Below, in pieces: positions 15,760 through 25,098 of a DNA stretch of 64,000 nucleotides. The first letter of the stretch is position 1, and each line of letters opens with the position of its first letter. This DNA is from Porphyrobacter sp. Lineage in GTDB: Bacteria > Pseudomonadota > Alphaproteobacteria > Sphingomonadales > Sphingomonadaceae. The position numbers were made by a program, and so were the translations under genes. The stretch is from assembly GCA_027531395.1 (NCBI GenBank), contig JAPZRO010000001.1:1-64000 (forward strand). The letters are read 5' to 3'. The notes beneath the pieces are model-generated. The model was given only the letters and a program-made list of their open reading frames with translations, was not told the DNA's origin and ran no database searches.

Positions 15760-16574
15760 CGTGAGGTATTCCTGTCAAAGCGAGCGCCGCGGACGGTCTT
15801 CCAGGCCTCGTAATATTCTTCCGGCAGATCGAACGGCGCGGCCAGTTGCACCGCCCGGATGGCATTTTCGGCATGGCGCGCGGCCTGGGCGCGGTTGGAA
15901 TCGTTGATCCCGCTCTGGCTGCGCACACGCGGGCGGCCCTTGAGGCTCCCGTCCGGATTGAGATCAAAGTCGATCAATGTGACCAGTTCGTCAACATCCA
16001 GCCCCTGCGGCGCGGTCCAGTGCGGCTTGACCTGACGGGCCAGCGCCTGCCCGATCGAGGCCTTGGCGCTCGCGCCGATCTGCGAGGCGGGGATGCGGGT
16101 TTCGATTGTCGTGGTCGAGCTGCCCGCCCCGGGCAGGAAATCGTCGCCGATGCGGCTGCCGCCGCCCTTCTCCGCAGCCTTGGCGGGCGCGGCGCTGGGG
16201 CGCGGGGCAGGCGCGCGGTCGGGGCGCGAGCGGTCGCGCGTGGGCGCGGGCTGGCTGGTCGCGGTGCGCGCGGGCGGCTTGGGCGGCGTCGGGGCCACAC
16301 GCGCCGCAGGCTCGGGCTTGGCCGGTTCGGGAGCGGGGGCGGGGTCTTCCGAGAGGGTCGGGGCAATCGCGGCGCGACTTTCGGCCACCGGATCGGGCGA
16401 TTGCGCCTCCAGCCCCACGTCGGTCGCAAGGCTCACGGTCATGCGCTCGGGGAAGACCGAGACCTCGCTCCGCACGGTCTGCATCAGCAGCACCGCCACC
16501 AGCGCGCCATGCAGCACCAGCGCGGCCAGCAGGCCGACCTTCTCCTCATTGCGGAACGCGAGCTCTCCCATCAT
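15756..16574 (-). CDS. tolA: TolA-like energy-coupling protein
   Basis: This 272-residue protein has one N-terminal membrane helix (about residues 14-33), a long Pro/Ala-rich periplasmic segment (about 60-140) and a C-terminal TonB/TolA-like domain (about 165-272). It should transmit proton-motive energy from TolQR to TolB-Pal. Position between tolR and tolB fixes the assignment; sequence similarity to E. coli TolA is low, as usual in this class. Shorter than E. coli TolA (421) because the helical stalk is replaced by a Pro-rich linker. Confidence 0.88.
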   Translation of the reverse strand: MMGELAFRNEEKVGLLAALVLHGALVAVLLMQTVRSEVSVFPERMTVSLATDVGLEAQSPDPVAESRAAIAPTLSEDPAPAPEPAKPEPAARVAPTPPKPPARTATSQPAPTRDRSRPDRAPAPRPSAAPAKAAEKGGGSRIGDDFLPGAGSSTTTIETRIPASQIGASAKASIGQALARQVKPHWTAPQGLDVDELVTLIDFDLNPDGSLKGRPRVRSQSGINDSNRAQAARHAENAIRAVQLAAPFDLPEEYYEAWKTVRGARFDRNTSR

Positions 16575-16582
16575 GTCCGGGA

Positions 16583-17023
16583 CTATGGGGCCGAAACTGA
16601 ACCGTCGGTGACCAGCGAGATCGAGGTGAAGCCGGCGCGGCCCAGCTCGCCCATCACCCGCATCACCCGGCCATAATCAAGGCTGCGGTCGCCGCGCAGT
16701 ACGATCAGCGGCGGCTCGCCCCCGCGATCGAGTGCTTCGAGCGCTTGGGGAAGCGCGCCCGCAGGCACCGCCTCGTCTTCGATGTAGATAACGCCCTGCC
16801 GGTCGATCGAGATGGTGATCTGGTCGGGCTTCTCCTCGACCGGCGCAGCGCGGCTTTCGGGCAGCTCCACCGGCACGCCGACCGCAGGCAGCGTCACCGT
16901 CACCATGAAGATGATCAGCAGCACCAGCATCACGTCCACGAGAGGCGTGACGTTGATCTCGGCCATCGCCGCGCGGCGCGAACGCTTGCCGCGGCGGGCG
17001 GAGGAGGAAACACCCATCCCCAT
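16583..17023 (-). CDS. tolR: TolR (ExbD/TolR family)
   Basis: This 146-residue inner-membrane protein has one N-terminal helix and a periplasmic domain. The proton-path aspartate is Asp30 in PLVDVMLVLLIIFM. It forms the Tol stator with TolQ. The start overlaps the tolQ stop (TGATG). Confidence 0.95.
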   Translation of the reverse strand: MGMGVSSSARRGKRSRRAAMAEINVTPLVDVMLVLLIIFMVTVTLPAVGVPVELPESRAAPVEEKPDQITISIDRQGVIYIEDEAVPAGALPQALEALDRGGEPPLIVLRGDRSLDYGRVMRVMGELGRAGFTSISLVTDGSVSAP

Positions 17024-17724
17024 CAGACGCGGTCCAGCTCGCGGCTGAGGCCGGCGTGGACCTTGTCGGCAAAGCGCTGAAGCTTGGCCTCGTACTGGTT
17101 CACCGCGCCCGAAAAGCGGTTGTAGGCGATCACCGCGGGGATCGCGGCGAACAGGCCGATGGCGGTGGCGAACAGCGCCTCGGCGATGCCGGGAGCGACC
17201 ACGGCCAGCGAGGCGCTCTGCTGCGCGCCGATCTGGAAGAAGCTATTCATGATCCCCCACACCGTGCCGAACAGCCCGACGAAGGGCGCGACCGAGCCGA
17301 CCGTGGCGAGGAAGTTGAGCCGCCCGGCGAGTTCGTCCGCTTCCTCGGCCACCTGGCTTTCCATCGCTGCGCCGATGCGTTGGCGGGTCGCATCGCGGTC
17401 GACCGGCTGCTTGGTGGTGGACTTCTTCCACTCGTCGAGCCCCGCGCCGACCACCCGCGCGGCCGGGATTTCCTTGCGCTGCTGCTTGCCGACCAGCGCC
17501 TGCGTATCGCTCTCGCTCCAGAACGCGCCCTCGTATTCGCGGCTCGCCTTGTCGAGCTTGCCGATCCGCAGGGAGAAGGAGACGATGATCATCCACACCC
17601 ACACGCTCGCAAGGATCAGGCCCAGCATCACCGCCTGCACGATGATGTCGGCCTGGAGGAACAGCTCGACCGGATCGAGCCGGGTGGGAGCGGGGGCAGC
17701 GGCGCTGAGGAGAGCAAAGGTCAC
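17023..17724 (-). CDS. tolQ: TolQ (MotA/TolQ/ExbB proton channel)
   Basis: This 233-residue three-helix inner-membrane protein has a first helix at about 27-47 and the characteristic pair near the C-terminus (VGLFGTVWGIM and ALFATAIGLFAAIPAVIAYN). The only plausible start is a GTG at 17724, five bases after the ybgC stop, with AAGGA inside the end of ybgC as RBS. The upstream open frame overlaps ybgC and is not real. Confidence 0.93.
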   Translation of the reverse strand: MTFALLSAAAPAPTRLDPVELFLQADIIVQAVMLGLILASVWVWMIIVSFSLRIGKLDKASREYEGAFWSESDTQALVGKQQRKEIPAARVVGAGLDEWKKSTTKQPVDRDATRQRIGAAMESQVAEEADELAGRLNFLATVGSVAPFVGLFGTVWGIMNSFFQIGAQQSASLAVVAPGIAEALFATAIGLFAAIPAVIAYNRFSGAVNQYEAKLQRFADKVHAGLSRELDRV

Positions 17725-17729
17725 GGGGG

Positions 17730-18188
17730 TCAGTCGTCCTTGTTCATGAAATTCTGGAAAGCCTCGCGCCATTCGGGCGGCTGGCGGCGCGGGCGGCCGT
17801 CGAGGGTGATGAAACCGACGCGCAGCTGCGCCTCGCACAGCATTTCGTCCCCACGCCGCGCGATCTGGTGCATCCGGCACGAGGCCGCGCCCAGTTCGGT
17901 GCAGCGGGTCTCGATCACCACGTCATCGTCGAGCTTGGCCGGGCGCAGGTATTTGAGGTTCACCTCGGACAGGGCATAGGCGCCCTCGCCGCTTTCGATC
18001 GCGGCGCGCTGGTCGATGCCGAGCAGACGCAGGAGATCGGATCGCGCCCGCTCGAACCAGCGCAGGTAGTTGGCGTGGTAGGTGATCCCCGACAGGTCGG
18101 TGTCCTCGTAATAGACGCGCACGGCATAAAGATGCCGCGCACCGTCGATCACGCCGCCGGGGGGATTGGGAGAGGTCATGGCTGCCAC
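17730..18188 (-). CDS. ybgC: YbgC-family acyl-CoA thioesterase
   Basis: This 152-residue hotdog-fold thioesterase, first gene of the Tol-Pal operon, has the family motif YYEDTDLSGITYHANYLRWFERAR with the catalytic Asp near residue 30. Known relatives hydrolyse short- or long-chain acyl-CoA or acyl-ACP and associate with the membrane. ATG at 18188 gives the listed start; ATG at 18179 is nearly as good. Confidence 0.92.
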   Translation of the reverse strand: MAAMTSPNPPGGVIDGARHLYAVRVYYEDTDLSGITYHANYLRWFERARSDLLRLLGIDQRAAIESGEGAYALSEVNLKYLRPAKLDDDVVIETRCTELGAASCRMHQIARRGDEMLCEAQLRVGFITLDGRPRRQPPEWREAFQNFMNKDD

Positions 18189-18267
18189 CTAGCCGAGCGG
18201 GGAATCGCTGCAAAGACAGGTGTTGCGATTTGTGGATGAACGGCGGTGAAACGAGTCCTGCCAGCGA

Positions 18268-18648
18268 TCAACGCCGCATGATCATCGGGCCGAGCGGTTG
18301 GCCGCCGAAGATATGGACGTGGAGATGCGGCACTTCCTGCCCGCCATGCGCGCCGATATTGGCGAGCAGGCGGTAGCCGGGCTCGACGAGGCCCTTGGCA
18401 CGCGCCACTTCGCCGACAGCGCGCACGAAGCCGGCGATTTCCGCGTCCGAGGCCTTGGCCGAGAAGTCGTCCCAGCTGACATAGCGGCCCTTGGGCACCA
18501 CCAGCGTGTGCACCTCGGCCTGCGGGTTGATATCCTCGAAGGCGAAGGCCCAGTCGTCCTCGTAGACCTTCTTCGAGGGGATTTCCCCGCGCAGGATCTT
18601 CGCGAAGATGTTGGCGTCGTCGTAAGGCAGGGTCGGGTCGATCGGCAT
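18268..18648 (-). CDS. HIT-family nucleotide hydrolase/transferase
   Basis: This 126-residue histidine-triad protein (HINT branch) has HLHVH at residues 108-112, with the last conserved His as the catalytic nucleophile. HINT proteins hydrolyse phosphoramidates such as adenylated lysine or AMP-amines. Its start overlaps the hisE stop (TAATG), so it is the last gene of the histidine operon. Confidence 0.94.
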   Translation of the reverse strand: MPIDPTLPYDDANIFAKILRGEIPSKKVYEDDWAFAFEDINPQAEVHTLVVPKGRYVSWDDFSAKASDAEIAGFVRAVGEVARAKGLVEPGYRLLANIGAHGGQEVPHLHVHIFGGQPLGPMIMRR

Positions 18649-18962
18649 TATTCGCTCCGTGAGGCTTTTTCGGCGAGACCAGACACGCCCTCGCGGCGGT
18701 CGAGTTCGGCGAGAACCTGTTCCAGCGCCACGCCCTTTTCGGCGAGCAGCACCATCAGGTGGAAGATCACATCCGCCGCCTCGCCCACCAGTTCGGCCTC
18801 GTCCCCGGCGAGCGCGGCGATCACCGCCTCGGTGGCTTCCTCGCCGAGCTTCTGGGCGATTGTGTTCAGCCCCTTAGCGTGGAGCTTCGCGACATAGCTC
18901 TCCTCCGGCGAGGCGGTGAGGCGCTGGGCGATGGTCGCTTCGAGGCGGGTCAGGGTGTCCAT
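18648..18962 (-). CDS. hisE: Phosphoribosyl-ATP pyrophosphatase
   Basis: This protein of about 104 residues catalyses the second step of histidine synthesis. The MazG-like all-alpha fold is shown by the KLGEEATEAVIAA and EAADVIFHLMVLL helices carrying the metal-binding acids. A longer start at 18980 exists, but ATG at 18962 with GAAAGAAG upstream gives the usual N-terminus. It is separate from HisI here. Confidence 0.93.
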   Translation of the reverse strand: MDTLTRLEATIAQRLTASPEESYVAKLHAKGLNTIAQKLGEEATEAVIAALAGDEAELVGEAADVIFHLMVLLAEKGVALEQVLAELDRREGVSGLAEKASRSE

Positions 18963-18976
18963 GGCGCTTCTTTCGG

Positions 18977-19741
18977 TCAAACCCCGCGCGCGGGCAAGCC
19001 CGCCGCCCGCAATGCCGCGTGGGCCTCGGCGATGGTGTGGTGGCCGAAGTGGAAGATCGAGGCGGCGAGCACCGCGCTGGCGTGGCCCTTCACCACCCCT
19101 TCGACGAGGTGATCGAGGCTCCCCACCCCGCCGCTGGCGATCACCGGCACGCTGACAGAGTCCGCGATCTCGCGGGTCAGATCGAGGTCGTAGCCCCGCT
19201 GGGTGCCGTCCCCGTCCATCGAGGTGACGAGCAATTCGCCCGCGCCAAGGTCAGCCACTTTGCGCGCATATTCGACCGCGTCGATACCCGTGGGCTTGCG
19301 CCCGCCGTGGGTGAAGATTTCCCAGTTCCCGCGCGGTGTGCGGCGCGCATCAACGCTGGCGACCACGCACTGGCTACCGAACTTCGCGGCGATCTCGCCC
19401 ACCAGTTCGGGCCGGGCGACCGCGGCGGAATTGACCGCGACCTTGTCCGCCCCCGCGAGCAACAGCGCGCGCGCGTCCTCGGCGCTGCGCACCCCGCCGC
19501 CGACAGTCAGCGGCATGAAGCACACCTCCGCCGTGCGCCGCACCATGTCGAGCAGCGTCCCGCGCCCTTCGTGGCTGGCGGAAATGTCGAGAAAGCACAG
19601 CTCGTCCGCCCCCGCTGCATCATAGGCGCGCGCCTGCTCGACCGGATCGCCCGCGTCCTTGAGGTCAACGAAATTGACGCCCTTGACCACGCGGCCATCG
19701 GCAACGTCGAGACAGGGGATGACGCGGATGCGGACGGTCAT
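18977..19741 (-). CDS. hisF: Imidazole glycerol phosphate synthase, cyclase subunit
   Basis: This 254-residue (beta/alpha)8-barrel converts PRFAR plus ammonia from HisH to IGP and AICAR. Catalytic aspartates are in IPCLDV near residue 11 and SVDARR near 130. The ATG overlaps the hisA stop by 4 bases. All conserved phosphate-binding loops ([14 protein letters not shown]) are present. Confidence 0.97.
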   Translation of the reverse strand: MTVRIRVIPCLDVADGRVVKGVNFVDLKDAGDPVEQARAYDAAGADELCFLDISASHEGRGTLLDMVRRTAEVCFMPLTVGGGVRSAEDARALLLAGADKVAVNSAAVARPELVGEIAAKFGSQCVVASVDARRTPRGNWEIFTHGGRKPTGIDAVEYARKVADLGAGELLVTSMDGDGTQRGYDLDLTREIADSVSVPVIASGGVGSLDHLVEGVVKGHASAVLAASIFHFGHHTIAEAHAALRAAGLPARGV

Positions 19742-20469
19742 GCGGCCCGTGCCCCCATCGCGATCGCCGCCGCCAGGTCGAGCCGCCCTTCGTAGAGCGC
19801 GCGGCCCGTGATCACGCCTTCGATCCCCTCGTGTGCGTGGAGCGAGAGGATGTGGATGTCGTCCAGCCCCTTCACCCCGCCGCTGGCGATCACCGGAATG
19901 TCGACCCGGCGGGCGAGGTCCACGGTCGCTTCGATGTTGACGCCCTTGAGGAGGCCATCGCGGCCGATATCGGTGAACAGCAGCGAGGCAACGCCGGCAT
20001 CCTCGAAGCGGCGGGCGAGGTCGGTGACGGGCACGTCGGAGACCTCGGCCCAGCCCTCGGTCGCGACCATGCCGTCGCGCGCGTCCACCGCGACGACGAT
20101 GCCGTTCTCCCACTCGCGGGCCATGTCTTTCACGAATTCGGGGTTCTTGAGCGCGGCGGAACCCATCACCACCCGCGCCACGCCGAGGTTGAACCAGTCT
20201 TCCACGGCCTTGGCATCGCGGATGCCGCCGCCAAGCTGCACATAGCCCGGGAAGGCCGCGACGATCGCTTCGACCGCCGCGCGGTTGCGGCTTTCGCCCG
20301 CAAAGCTGCCGTCGAGATCGACGACGTGGAGATGCTCCGCCCCGGCCTCGGCGAAGATCAGCGCCTGCGCGGCAGGATCATCGCCGTAGATCGTGGCGCG
20401 GTCCATGTCGCCTTCCGCGAGGCGGACGACCTGACCGCCCTTGAGGTCGATGGCGGGGAAGATGATCAC
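19738..20469 (-). CDS. hisA: ProFAR isomerase
   Basis: This protein of about 243 residues is a (beta/alpha)8 isomerase acting before HisF. Conserved FPAIDLKGG and VAVDARDG carry the two catalytic aspartates. The start is GTG: 20469 forms a GTGA overlap with the hisH stop and gives the usual N-terminus IIFPAIDL, with GGAGTGG just upstream. GTG at 20478 would add three residues. Confidence 0.95.
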   Translation of the reverse strand: MIIFPAIDLKGGQVVRLAEGDMDRATIYGDDPAAQALIFAEAGAEHLHVVDLDGSFAGESRNRAAVEAIVAAFPGYVQLGGGIRDAKAVEDWFNLGVARVVMGSAALKNPEFVKDMAREWENGIVVAVDARDGMVATEGWAEVSDVPVTDLARRFEDAGVASLLFTDIGRDGLLKGVNIEATVDLARRVDIPVIASGGVKGLDDIHILSLHAHEGIEGVITGRALYEGRLDLAAAIAMGARAA

Positions 20470-21092
20470 GGATACCACTCCAGAAAGCGCCGGAGCGTCG
20501 CCAGACCGTAGCTCTGGCTCTTTTCCGGATGAAACTGCACGCCGAGGATGTTGTCACGGGCGATGGCGGCGACCAGCCCTTCGCCGTGATCGGTCATCGC
20601 GGCGACATGGTGCCAGTCGGCGGCGGCGAAGTGGTAGGAGTGGAGGAAATAGGCCTCCCCCTCCTCGATCACCGCGTGGTCCCGCGCGTGCGGCAGCACT
20701 GCGACATCGTTCCAGCCCATGTGCGGCACCTTGATCGCCGGATCGGACGGCTGGATCAGCCGCACCTCGCCCGGGATCCAGCCGAGGCCGCGCGTCTCGC
20801 CATGTTCGAGGCCGCGGTCCGCCAGCAGCTGCATCCCGACGCAGATGCCGAGGAACGGCGCACCGCCCACCTTCACCCGCTCGGTCATCGCCTCGACCAT
20901 GTGGGGAATCGCGTTCAGCCCTTCGGCGCAGGCCTTGAAGCTGCCGACACCGGGCAGCACGATCCGGTCCGCCGCGCGCACGACATAGGGGTCGGCGGTG
21001 ACGGTGACGCTCGCCCCTGCCGCCTTCAGCGCATTGTGAACCGAGTGGAGGTTGCCCGCGCCGTAATCAATCAGCGCGATGACCTCAGCCAC
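20466..21092 (-). CDS. hisH: Imidazole glycerol phosphate synthase, glutaminase subunit
   Basis: This 208-residue class I glutamine amidotransferase supplies ammonia to HisF. The nucleophile is Cys84 in LGICVGMQ and the His/Glu pair lies in FHPEKS. The GTG start overlaps the hisB stop by 8 bases. It pairs with hisF two genes downstream. Confidence 0.96.
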   Translation of the reverse strand: MAEVIALIDYGAGNLHSVHNALKAAGASVTVTADPYVVRAADRIVLPGVGSFKACAEGLNAIPHMVEAMTERVKVGGAPFLGICVGMQLLADRGLEHGETRGLGWIPGEVRLIQPSDPAIKVPHMGWNDVAVLPHARDHAVIEEGEAYFLHSYHFAAADWHHVAAMTDHGEGLVAAIARDNILGVQFHPEKSQSYGLATLRRFLEWYP

Positions 21093-21693
21093 CGAGCTGC
21101 CCCTTGGTGCTGGGGATTGCCCCGCCCTTGCGCGGGTCGCGCTCGACCGCCTGCCGCATCGCGCGGGCGAAGCCCTTGTACAGGCTTTCGCAGATATGGT
21201 GGTTGTTGGTGCCGTAGAGCAGCTCCATGTGGAGCGTGATGCCGGCAGCCTGCGAGACCGAGTGGAACCAGTGCTCGATCAGCTCGGTATCCCACTCGCC
21301 GAGGCGTTCCTGCGTGAACTTGGCCTTCCACACCAGATAGGGGCGCCCCGAAATGTCGAGCGCGACGCGGCTTAGCGTCTCGTCCATCGGCGAATAGGCC
21401 GCGCCGTAGCGCCCGATCCCGGCCTTGTCGCCCAGCGCCTGCGCGATCGCCTGCCCCAGCGCGATCGCCGAATCCTCGGTGGTATGGTGCTGGTCGACAT
21501 GCAGGTCGCCCTCCACCCTCATCGTCACGTCGATCAGCGAATGGCGGCTGAACTGCTCGACCATGTGATCAAGAAAGCCGATGCCGGTCGACACGTCATA
21601 GGCGCCGGTGCCGTCGAGATTGACGGCAATGGCGATCTTGGTCTCGGTCGTGTTTCGCTCAACCGAGCCGGTGCGGGCGGGGATAGTGGCCAT
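21085..21693 (-). CDS. hisB: Imidazoleglycerol-phosphate dehydratase
   Basis: This 202-residue monofunctional IGPD makes imidazole-acetol phosphate. Its metal-binding motifs are [10 protein letters not shown] and NNHHICES. It is the first gene of the leftward hisB-H-A-F-E-HIT operon. hisG, hisD, hisC and hisI are not in the window. The upstream gap to sspB (about 146 bases) must hold the promoter, but I could not pick out a convincing one. Confidence 0.97.
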   Translation of the reverse strand: MATIPARTGSVERNTTETKIAIAVNLDGTGAYDVSTGIGFLDHMVEQFSRHSLIDVTMRVEGDLHVDQHHTTEDSAIALGQAIAQALGDKAGIGRYGAAYSPMDETLSRVALDISGRPYLVWKAKFTQERLGEWDTELIEHWFHSVSQAAGITLHMELLYGTNNHHICESLYKGFARAMRQAVERDPRKGGAIPSTKGQLGG

Positions 21694-21839
21694 ATCCGGG
21701 CGCTATAGCCCTCTCGGCGGCGGTGACAAGCGCCTGCCACAAGCCCCGCGCTGCGGCCCGGCTATCCCCTGCCAAACACGCGGGGCAACGCCGGAAAGGC
21801 TTGACCAAGCCCGCGCACCCCGCCACGATTCCATCCATC

Positions 21840-22325
21840 ATGAGCAGCGACACGCCCGACAGCCTGATCCCCTACGACGAGATCGTGCAGGAAGCCCTGC
21901 GCGCCGTGGTCGGCCGCGTGCTCGGTTCGATCGTCAGCGGCGGCGGCACGCTGCCGGGCGGACACCACTTCTACATCACCTTCAAGACCGGCGCGCCGGG
22001 GGTCTCGATCCCGCCGCACCTGCGCGAGCGCTTCCCCGACGAGATGACGATCGTGCTGCAGAACAAGTTCTGGGATCTTGAGGTCAGGGAGCAGGGCTTC
22101 TCGGTCAGCCTCACCTTCAATCAGGTGCCGGCCAAGCTGACGATCCCCTTCGCCGCGATCACCGCCTTCGTCGATCCGGCGGTCGATTTCGGCCTGCAGT
22201 TCCAGGCGGCGGTCGATGAACTCGCCCCCGAAGCGCACGAGGATGCCGAGAATGACGGCCCTGACGGCGATGGCGACGGGGACGGCTCGAACGTCGTGTC
22301 GATCGATTTCGGGCGCAAGAAATAG
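21840..22325 (+). CDS. sspB: SspB-family ClpXP adaptor
   Basis: This 161-residue protein of the alphaproteobacterial SspB type delivers ssrA-tagged proteins to ClpXP. The folded domain (about 8-125) contains the SGGG and HHFYITFKT region. A flexible acidic Asp/Gly linker follows, then the C-terminal VVSIDFGRKK tail that docks on ClpX. The ATG at 21840 gives the standard N-terminus. Confidence 0.9.
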   Translation: MSSDTPDSLIPYDEIVQEALRAVVGRVLGSIVSGGGTLPGGHHFYITFKTGAPGVSIPPHLRERFPDEMTIVLQNKFWDLEVREQGFSVSLTFNQVPAKLTIPFAAITAFVDPAVDFGLQFQAAVDELAPEAHEDAENDGPDGDGDGDGSNVVSIDFGRKK

Positions 22326-22330
22326 GTCTC

Positions 22331-22708
22331 ATGGCGCGGCGCAAGTCCACGCGCGCGAAGACAGACGGCAGCGGCGAATCGCGCCTGCCCTCGCCCGATC
22401 CGGTCACCAACCTCGTGATTGCCGACATCGTGCTGCGCGGCGCGGGATCGCTGCTGCGCCAGCGGCTGGAAAAGGGCCTGCTGACCGGCCAGCTCGAAAG
22501 CGACAAGGCCAAGCGGCTGGTGGAAAGCCGCGGCATGGTCAGCACGCTGGCGCTGTGGGGTGCCAGCCGGCTCGCTACCCGCTCGCCCGCGGGTCTTGCG
22601 GTGGTGGCGGGCGGACTGGCGGCCAAGGTGCTCTATGACCGCGGCAAGCGGATCGAGGCGAAGCGCCGCGCGAAGCGGGCCGCGAAGGCCGACACCAACG
22701 AATCCTGA
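22331..22708 (+). CDS. Conserved-looking basic protein with a hydrophobic stretch, unknown
   Basis: This 125-residue protein has a basic N-terminus, an amphipathic helical region (about 25-65), a hydrophobic stretch LAVVAGGLAAKVLY (about 88-101) and a very basic C-terminus rich in KRRAKRAAK. It begins 5 bases after sspB and is probably co-transcribed with it. I do not recognise the family; membrane association is plausible. Confidence 0.65.
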   Translation: MARRKSTRAKTDGSGESRLPSPDPVTNLVIADIVLRGAGSLLRQRLEKGLLTGQLESDKAKRLVESRGMVSTLALWGASRLATRSPAGLAVVAGGLAAKVLYDRGKRIEAKRRAKRAAKADTNES

Positions 22709-22750
22709 CCGCCCCTTGATTTCAGCCCCCCTGATGGTGCAACGGGGCCT

Positions 22751-23401
22751 ATGGGCGACGCCACACACAATCCAGCCGACAAGCTCCAGCGCCGGGGCCT
22801 GATGTTCATCCTTTCCTCGCCCTCGGGCGCGGGCAAGACGACGCTGTCGAGGATGCTGCTGGCCAAGGACAGCGAGATCAGGCTGTCGGTCTCGGCCACC
22901 ACCCGTCCGCCACGCCCGGGCGAGATCGACGGGGTACATTACCACTTCGTCTCGCCCGAACGCTTTCAGGCGATGATCGACGAGGACGACTTCTACGAAT
23001 GGGCCGAGGTGTTCGGCCACCGCTACGGCACGCCCAAGGGGATGATCCGCGCCGGCCTGAAGGAAGGGCAGGACTTCCTGTTCGACATCGACTGGCAGGG
23101 CACCCAGCAGCTCTACCAGAAGGATCAGCAAGACGTGGTGCGGGTGTTCATCCTGCCGCCCTCGATCGACGAGCTGCACCGCCGCCTCAAGGGCCGCGCC
23201 ACCGACAGCGCCGAGGTGATCTCCGCCCGCATGGAGCGCGCCCGCGCCGAGATCAGCCACTGGGACGGCTACGACTATGTCATCATCAATGACGATGTGA
23301 ACGTGTGCTTCGCCAAGGTCTGCGCGATCCTGGAAGCCGAGCGCATGAAGCGCGCCCGTCAGACCGGGCTCATCCCCTTCGTGCGCGAGTTGATGAAATA
23401 G
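22751..23401 (+). CDS. gmk: Guanylate kinase
   Basis: This 216-residue enzyme phosphorylates GMP to GDP. The P-loop SGAGKT is at 25-30, and the GMP-binding strand TTRPPRPGEIDGVHYHFVS and lid region follow. About 15 extra N-terminal residues precede the usual start, and the RBS is weak. It is convergent with the aquaporin gene, only 9 bases apart. Confidence 0.97.
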   Translation: MGDATHNPADKLQRRGLMFILSSPSGAGKTTLSRMLLAKDSEIRLSVSATTRPPRPGEIDGVHYHFVSPERFQAMIDEDDFYEWAEVFGHRYGTPKGMIRAGLKEGQDFLFDIDWQGTQQLYQKDQQDVVRVFILPPSIDELHRRLKGRATDSAEVISARMERARAEISHWDGYDYVIINDDVNVCFAKVCAILEAERMKRARQTGLIPFVRELMK

Positions 23402-23410
23402 CGCAGGGCC

Positions 23411-24082
23411 TCAGCCCGCCGCCGCTGGCTCCGGTTCGGCGCCCAGCAATACCCGGCACACCCCCATCGCCACCAGCGCGCCGACGATCTGCGCCGCGAC
23501 GAAGCCCGGAATGTCGGCAGGCGCGATGCCGGTGAAGGTGTCGGTCAGACTTCGCGCCACGGTGATCGCGGGATTGGCGAAGCTGGTCGAGGAGGTCAGC
23601 CAGCAGGCCGCGAAGATGTAGAGCGCCACGTTCAGCGGCACCTTGTCGGGCGCGTTGCGGGCGGTGGCAAGGATGGTGACGATGAGGCCGAAGGTCGCGA
23701 TCCCCTCACCCGCCCATTGGCCCACCCCGGTGCGCGGCGTATCGGCGACCTGCACGATCGGCAGATCGAACATCAGGTGCACCGCCCACACCGCCAGCAC
23801 GCCGCTGGCCAGCTGGACGAGCACGTAGAGCAGCGCGTCGGCAGCCGCGATCTCGCGTCGCAGCCACATCACCAGCGTCACCACGGGATTGAAATGCGCG
23901 CCCGAGACCGGCCCCAGCATGGTGATGATCACGAACAGGATCGCCCCGATCGGCAGGGTCGTCCCCAGCAGCGCGACCGCGACATTCCCGCCGTCGAGGT
24001 TGTCGGCCATGATCCCCGCGCCGATGACGGTCGCGAACAGGAAGAAGGTGCCGAGCGCCTCGGCCAGCAACCGCGCGCTCAT
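23411..24082 (-). CDS. MIP-family aquaporin/glycerol facilitator
   Basis: This 223-residue six-helix channel protein has the two pore motifs NPV at 65-67 and NPA at 170-172, with the selectivity Arg at 177. The first motif being NPV rather than NPA is a common variation in bacterial aquaporins found with arsenic genes, but no ars gene is adjacent. It could pass water, small solutes or arsenite; the sequence does not decide. Confidence 0.9.
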   Translation of the reverse strand: MSARLLAEALGTFFLFATVIGAGIMADNLDGGNVAVALLGTTLPIGAILFVIITMLGPVSGAHFNPVVTLVMWLRREIAAADALLYVLVQLASGVLAVWAVHLMFDLPIVQVADTPRTGVGQWAGEGIATFGLIVTILATARNAPDKVPLNVALYIFAACWLTSSTSFANPAITVARSLTDTFTGIAPADIPGFVAAQIVGALVAMGVCRVLLGAEPEPAAAG

Positions 24083-24189
24083 GCTGCGTAGTCTCCTGCC
24101 GCGATGCGGTGTGCGGTTGCGCTGATCATGCCCTGTCTCTCCCCGGGGGCTTGTCTATCAGCGCGATAGGCGTTTTCGCAAGCCGTGCT

Positions 24190-25056
24190 TCAGCAGAACA
24201 GCCGTCCGGCCACCGCGTCGAGCTTGGCCATCACCGCCGGATCATGCTCGTCGGGCGCGGTGATCACGGCATCGTCGAGCGCGGTGTCGATCGGCGAAGG
24301 CTCGCGGGTCTTGGGCAGGCCGGCGATGAAGTTCTTGACCATCGCCCGGGCGAGCGCGCCGTTGGCCTGCATCTGCGTGACCACCTGCGCGACATCGACC
24401 GCCTCGCCCTCGCGCCAGCAATCGTAATCGGTGACCATGCCGACGAGCGCGTAGGGCAGCTCCGCCTCGCGCGCGAGCTTGGCTTCGGGCATCGCGGTCA
24501 TGCCGATCACGTCCGCGCCCCACTGGCGATACATCCGGCTTTCCGCGCGGGTCGAGAACTGCGGGCCTTCCATCGCGAGGTAGGCCGCGCCGACGGCGAC
24601 CTTGCCCTTGGCCTTGGCGATCGCCTTGGCCGCCATATCCGACAGGCGCGGGCAGACCGGATCGGCCATCGAAACGTGGGTGACGAAACCGCTGGTGTAG
24701 AAGGTGCTCTCGCGGTGCACGGTGCGATCGATGAACTGCTCGACCACGGCAAAGCGCCCGGGCTCCAGCTCCTCGCGCAGGGAGCCCACCGCGCTGATCG
24801 CCAGAATGTCGGTGCACCCGGCGCGCTTCAGCGCATCGATATTGGCGCGCGAATTGAGTTCTGTCGGCGAAATCGGGTGACCCCGGCCGTGGCGCGGCAG
24901 GAAGCGCACCTTCACCTCGCCGATGCGGCCGCACAGGATCTCGTCCGAGGGATCACCCCACGGCGTGTCGATCGCGATCCACTGCGCGTCCTCGATGCCG
25001 TCCATGGCATAGAGGCCCGATCCGCCGATGATCCCGATGCACCATTCGCTCGCCAT
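24190..25056 (-). CDS. mtnP: S-methyl-5'-thioadenosine phosphorylase
   Basis: This 288-residue nucleoside-phosphorylase-fold enzyme splits methylthioadenosine into adenine and MTR-1-phosphate in methionine salvage. Recognisable features are the N-terminal IGIIGGSGLY phosphate loop, RHGRGH, MEGPQFSTRAES, and MTAMPEAKLARE, which match MTAP more than purine nucleoside phosphorylase. Other salvage genes are not nearby. It could also accept related substrates. Confidence 0.9.
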   Translation of the reverse strand: MASEWCIGIIGGSGLYAMDGIEDAQWIAIDTPWGDPSDEILCGRIGEVKVRFLPRHGRGHPISPTELNSRANIDALKRAGCTDILAISAVGSLREELEPGRFAVVEQFIDRTVHRESTFYTSGFVTHVSMADPVCPRLSDMAAKAIAKAKGKVAVGAAYLAMEGPQFSTRAESRMYRQWGADVIGMTAMPEAKLAREAELPYALVGMVTDYDCWREGEAVDVAQVVTQMQANGALARAMVKNFIAGLPKTREPSPIDTALDDAVITAPDEHDPAVMAKLDAVAGRLFC

Positions 25057-25098
25057 GCGCGCTCGCCTGCTTCCTTGTTCGCTACCGGAGGTGGGGGA

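Noticed and set aside
14107..15813. A 568-codon frame opposite tolB
   Set aside because: TolB and Pal are unambiguous on the other strand and the antisense product has no family features.
17725..17880. An N-terminal extension of tolQ
   Set aside because: It runs antiparallel in frame through the end of ybgC and is Arg/Pro-rich; the GTG at 17724 gives a standard TolQ.
23411..24082. Aquaporin as part of an arsenic-resistance operon
   Set aside because: The NPV motif suggested it, but no arsR, arsC or arsB gene is beside it.
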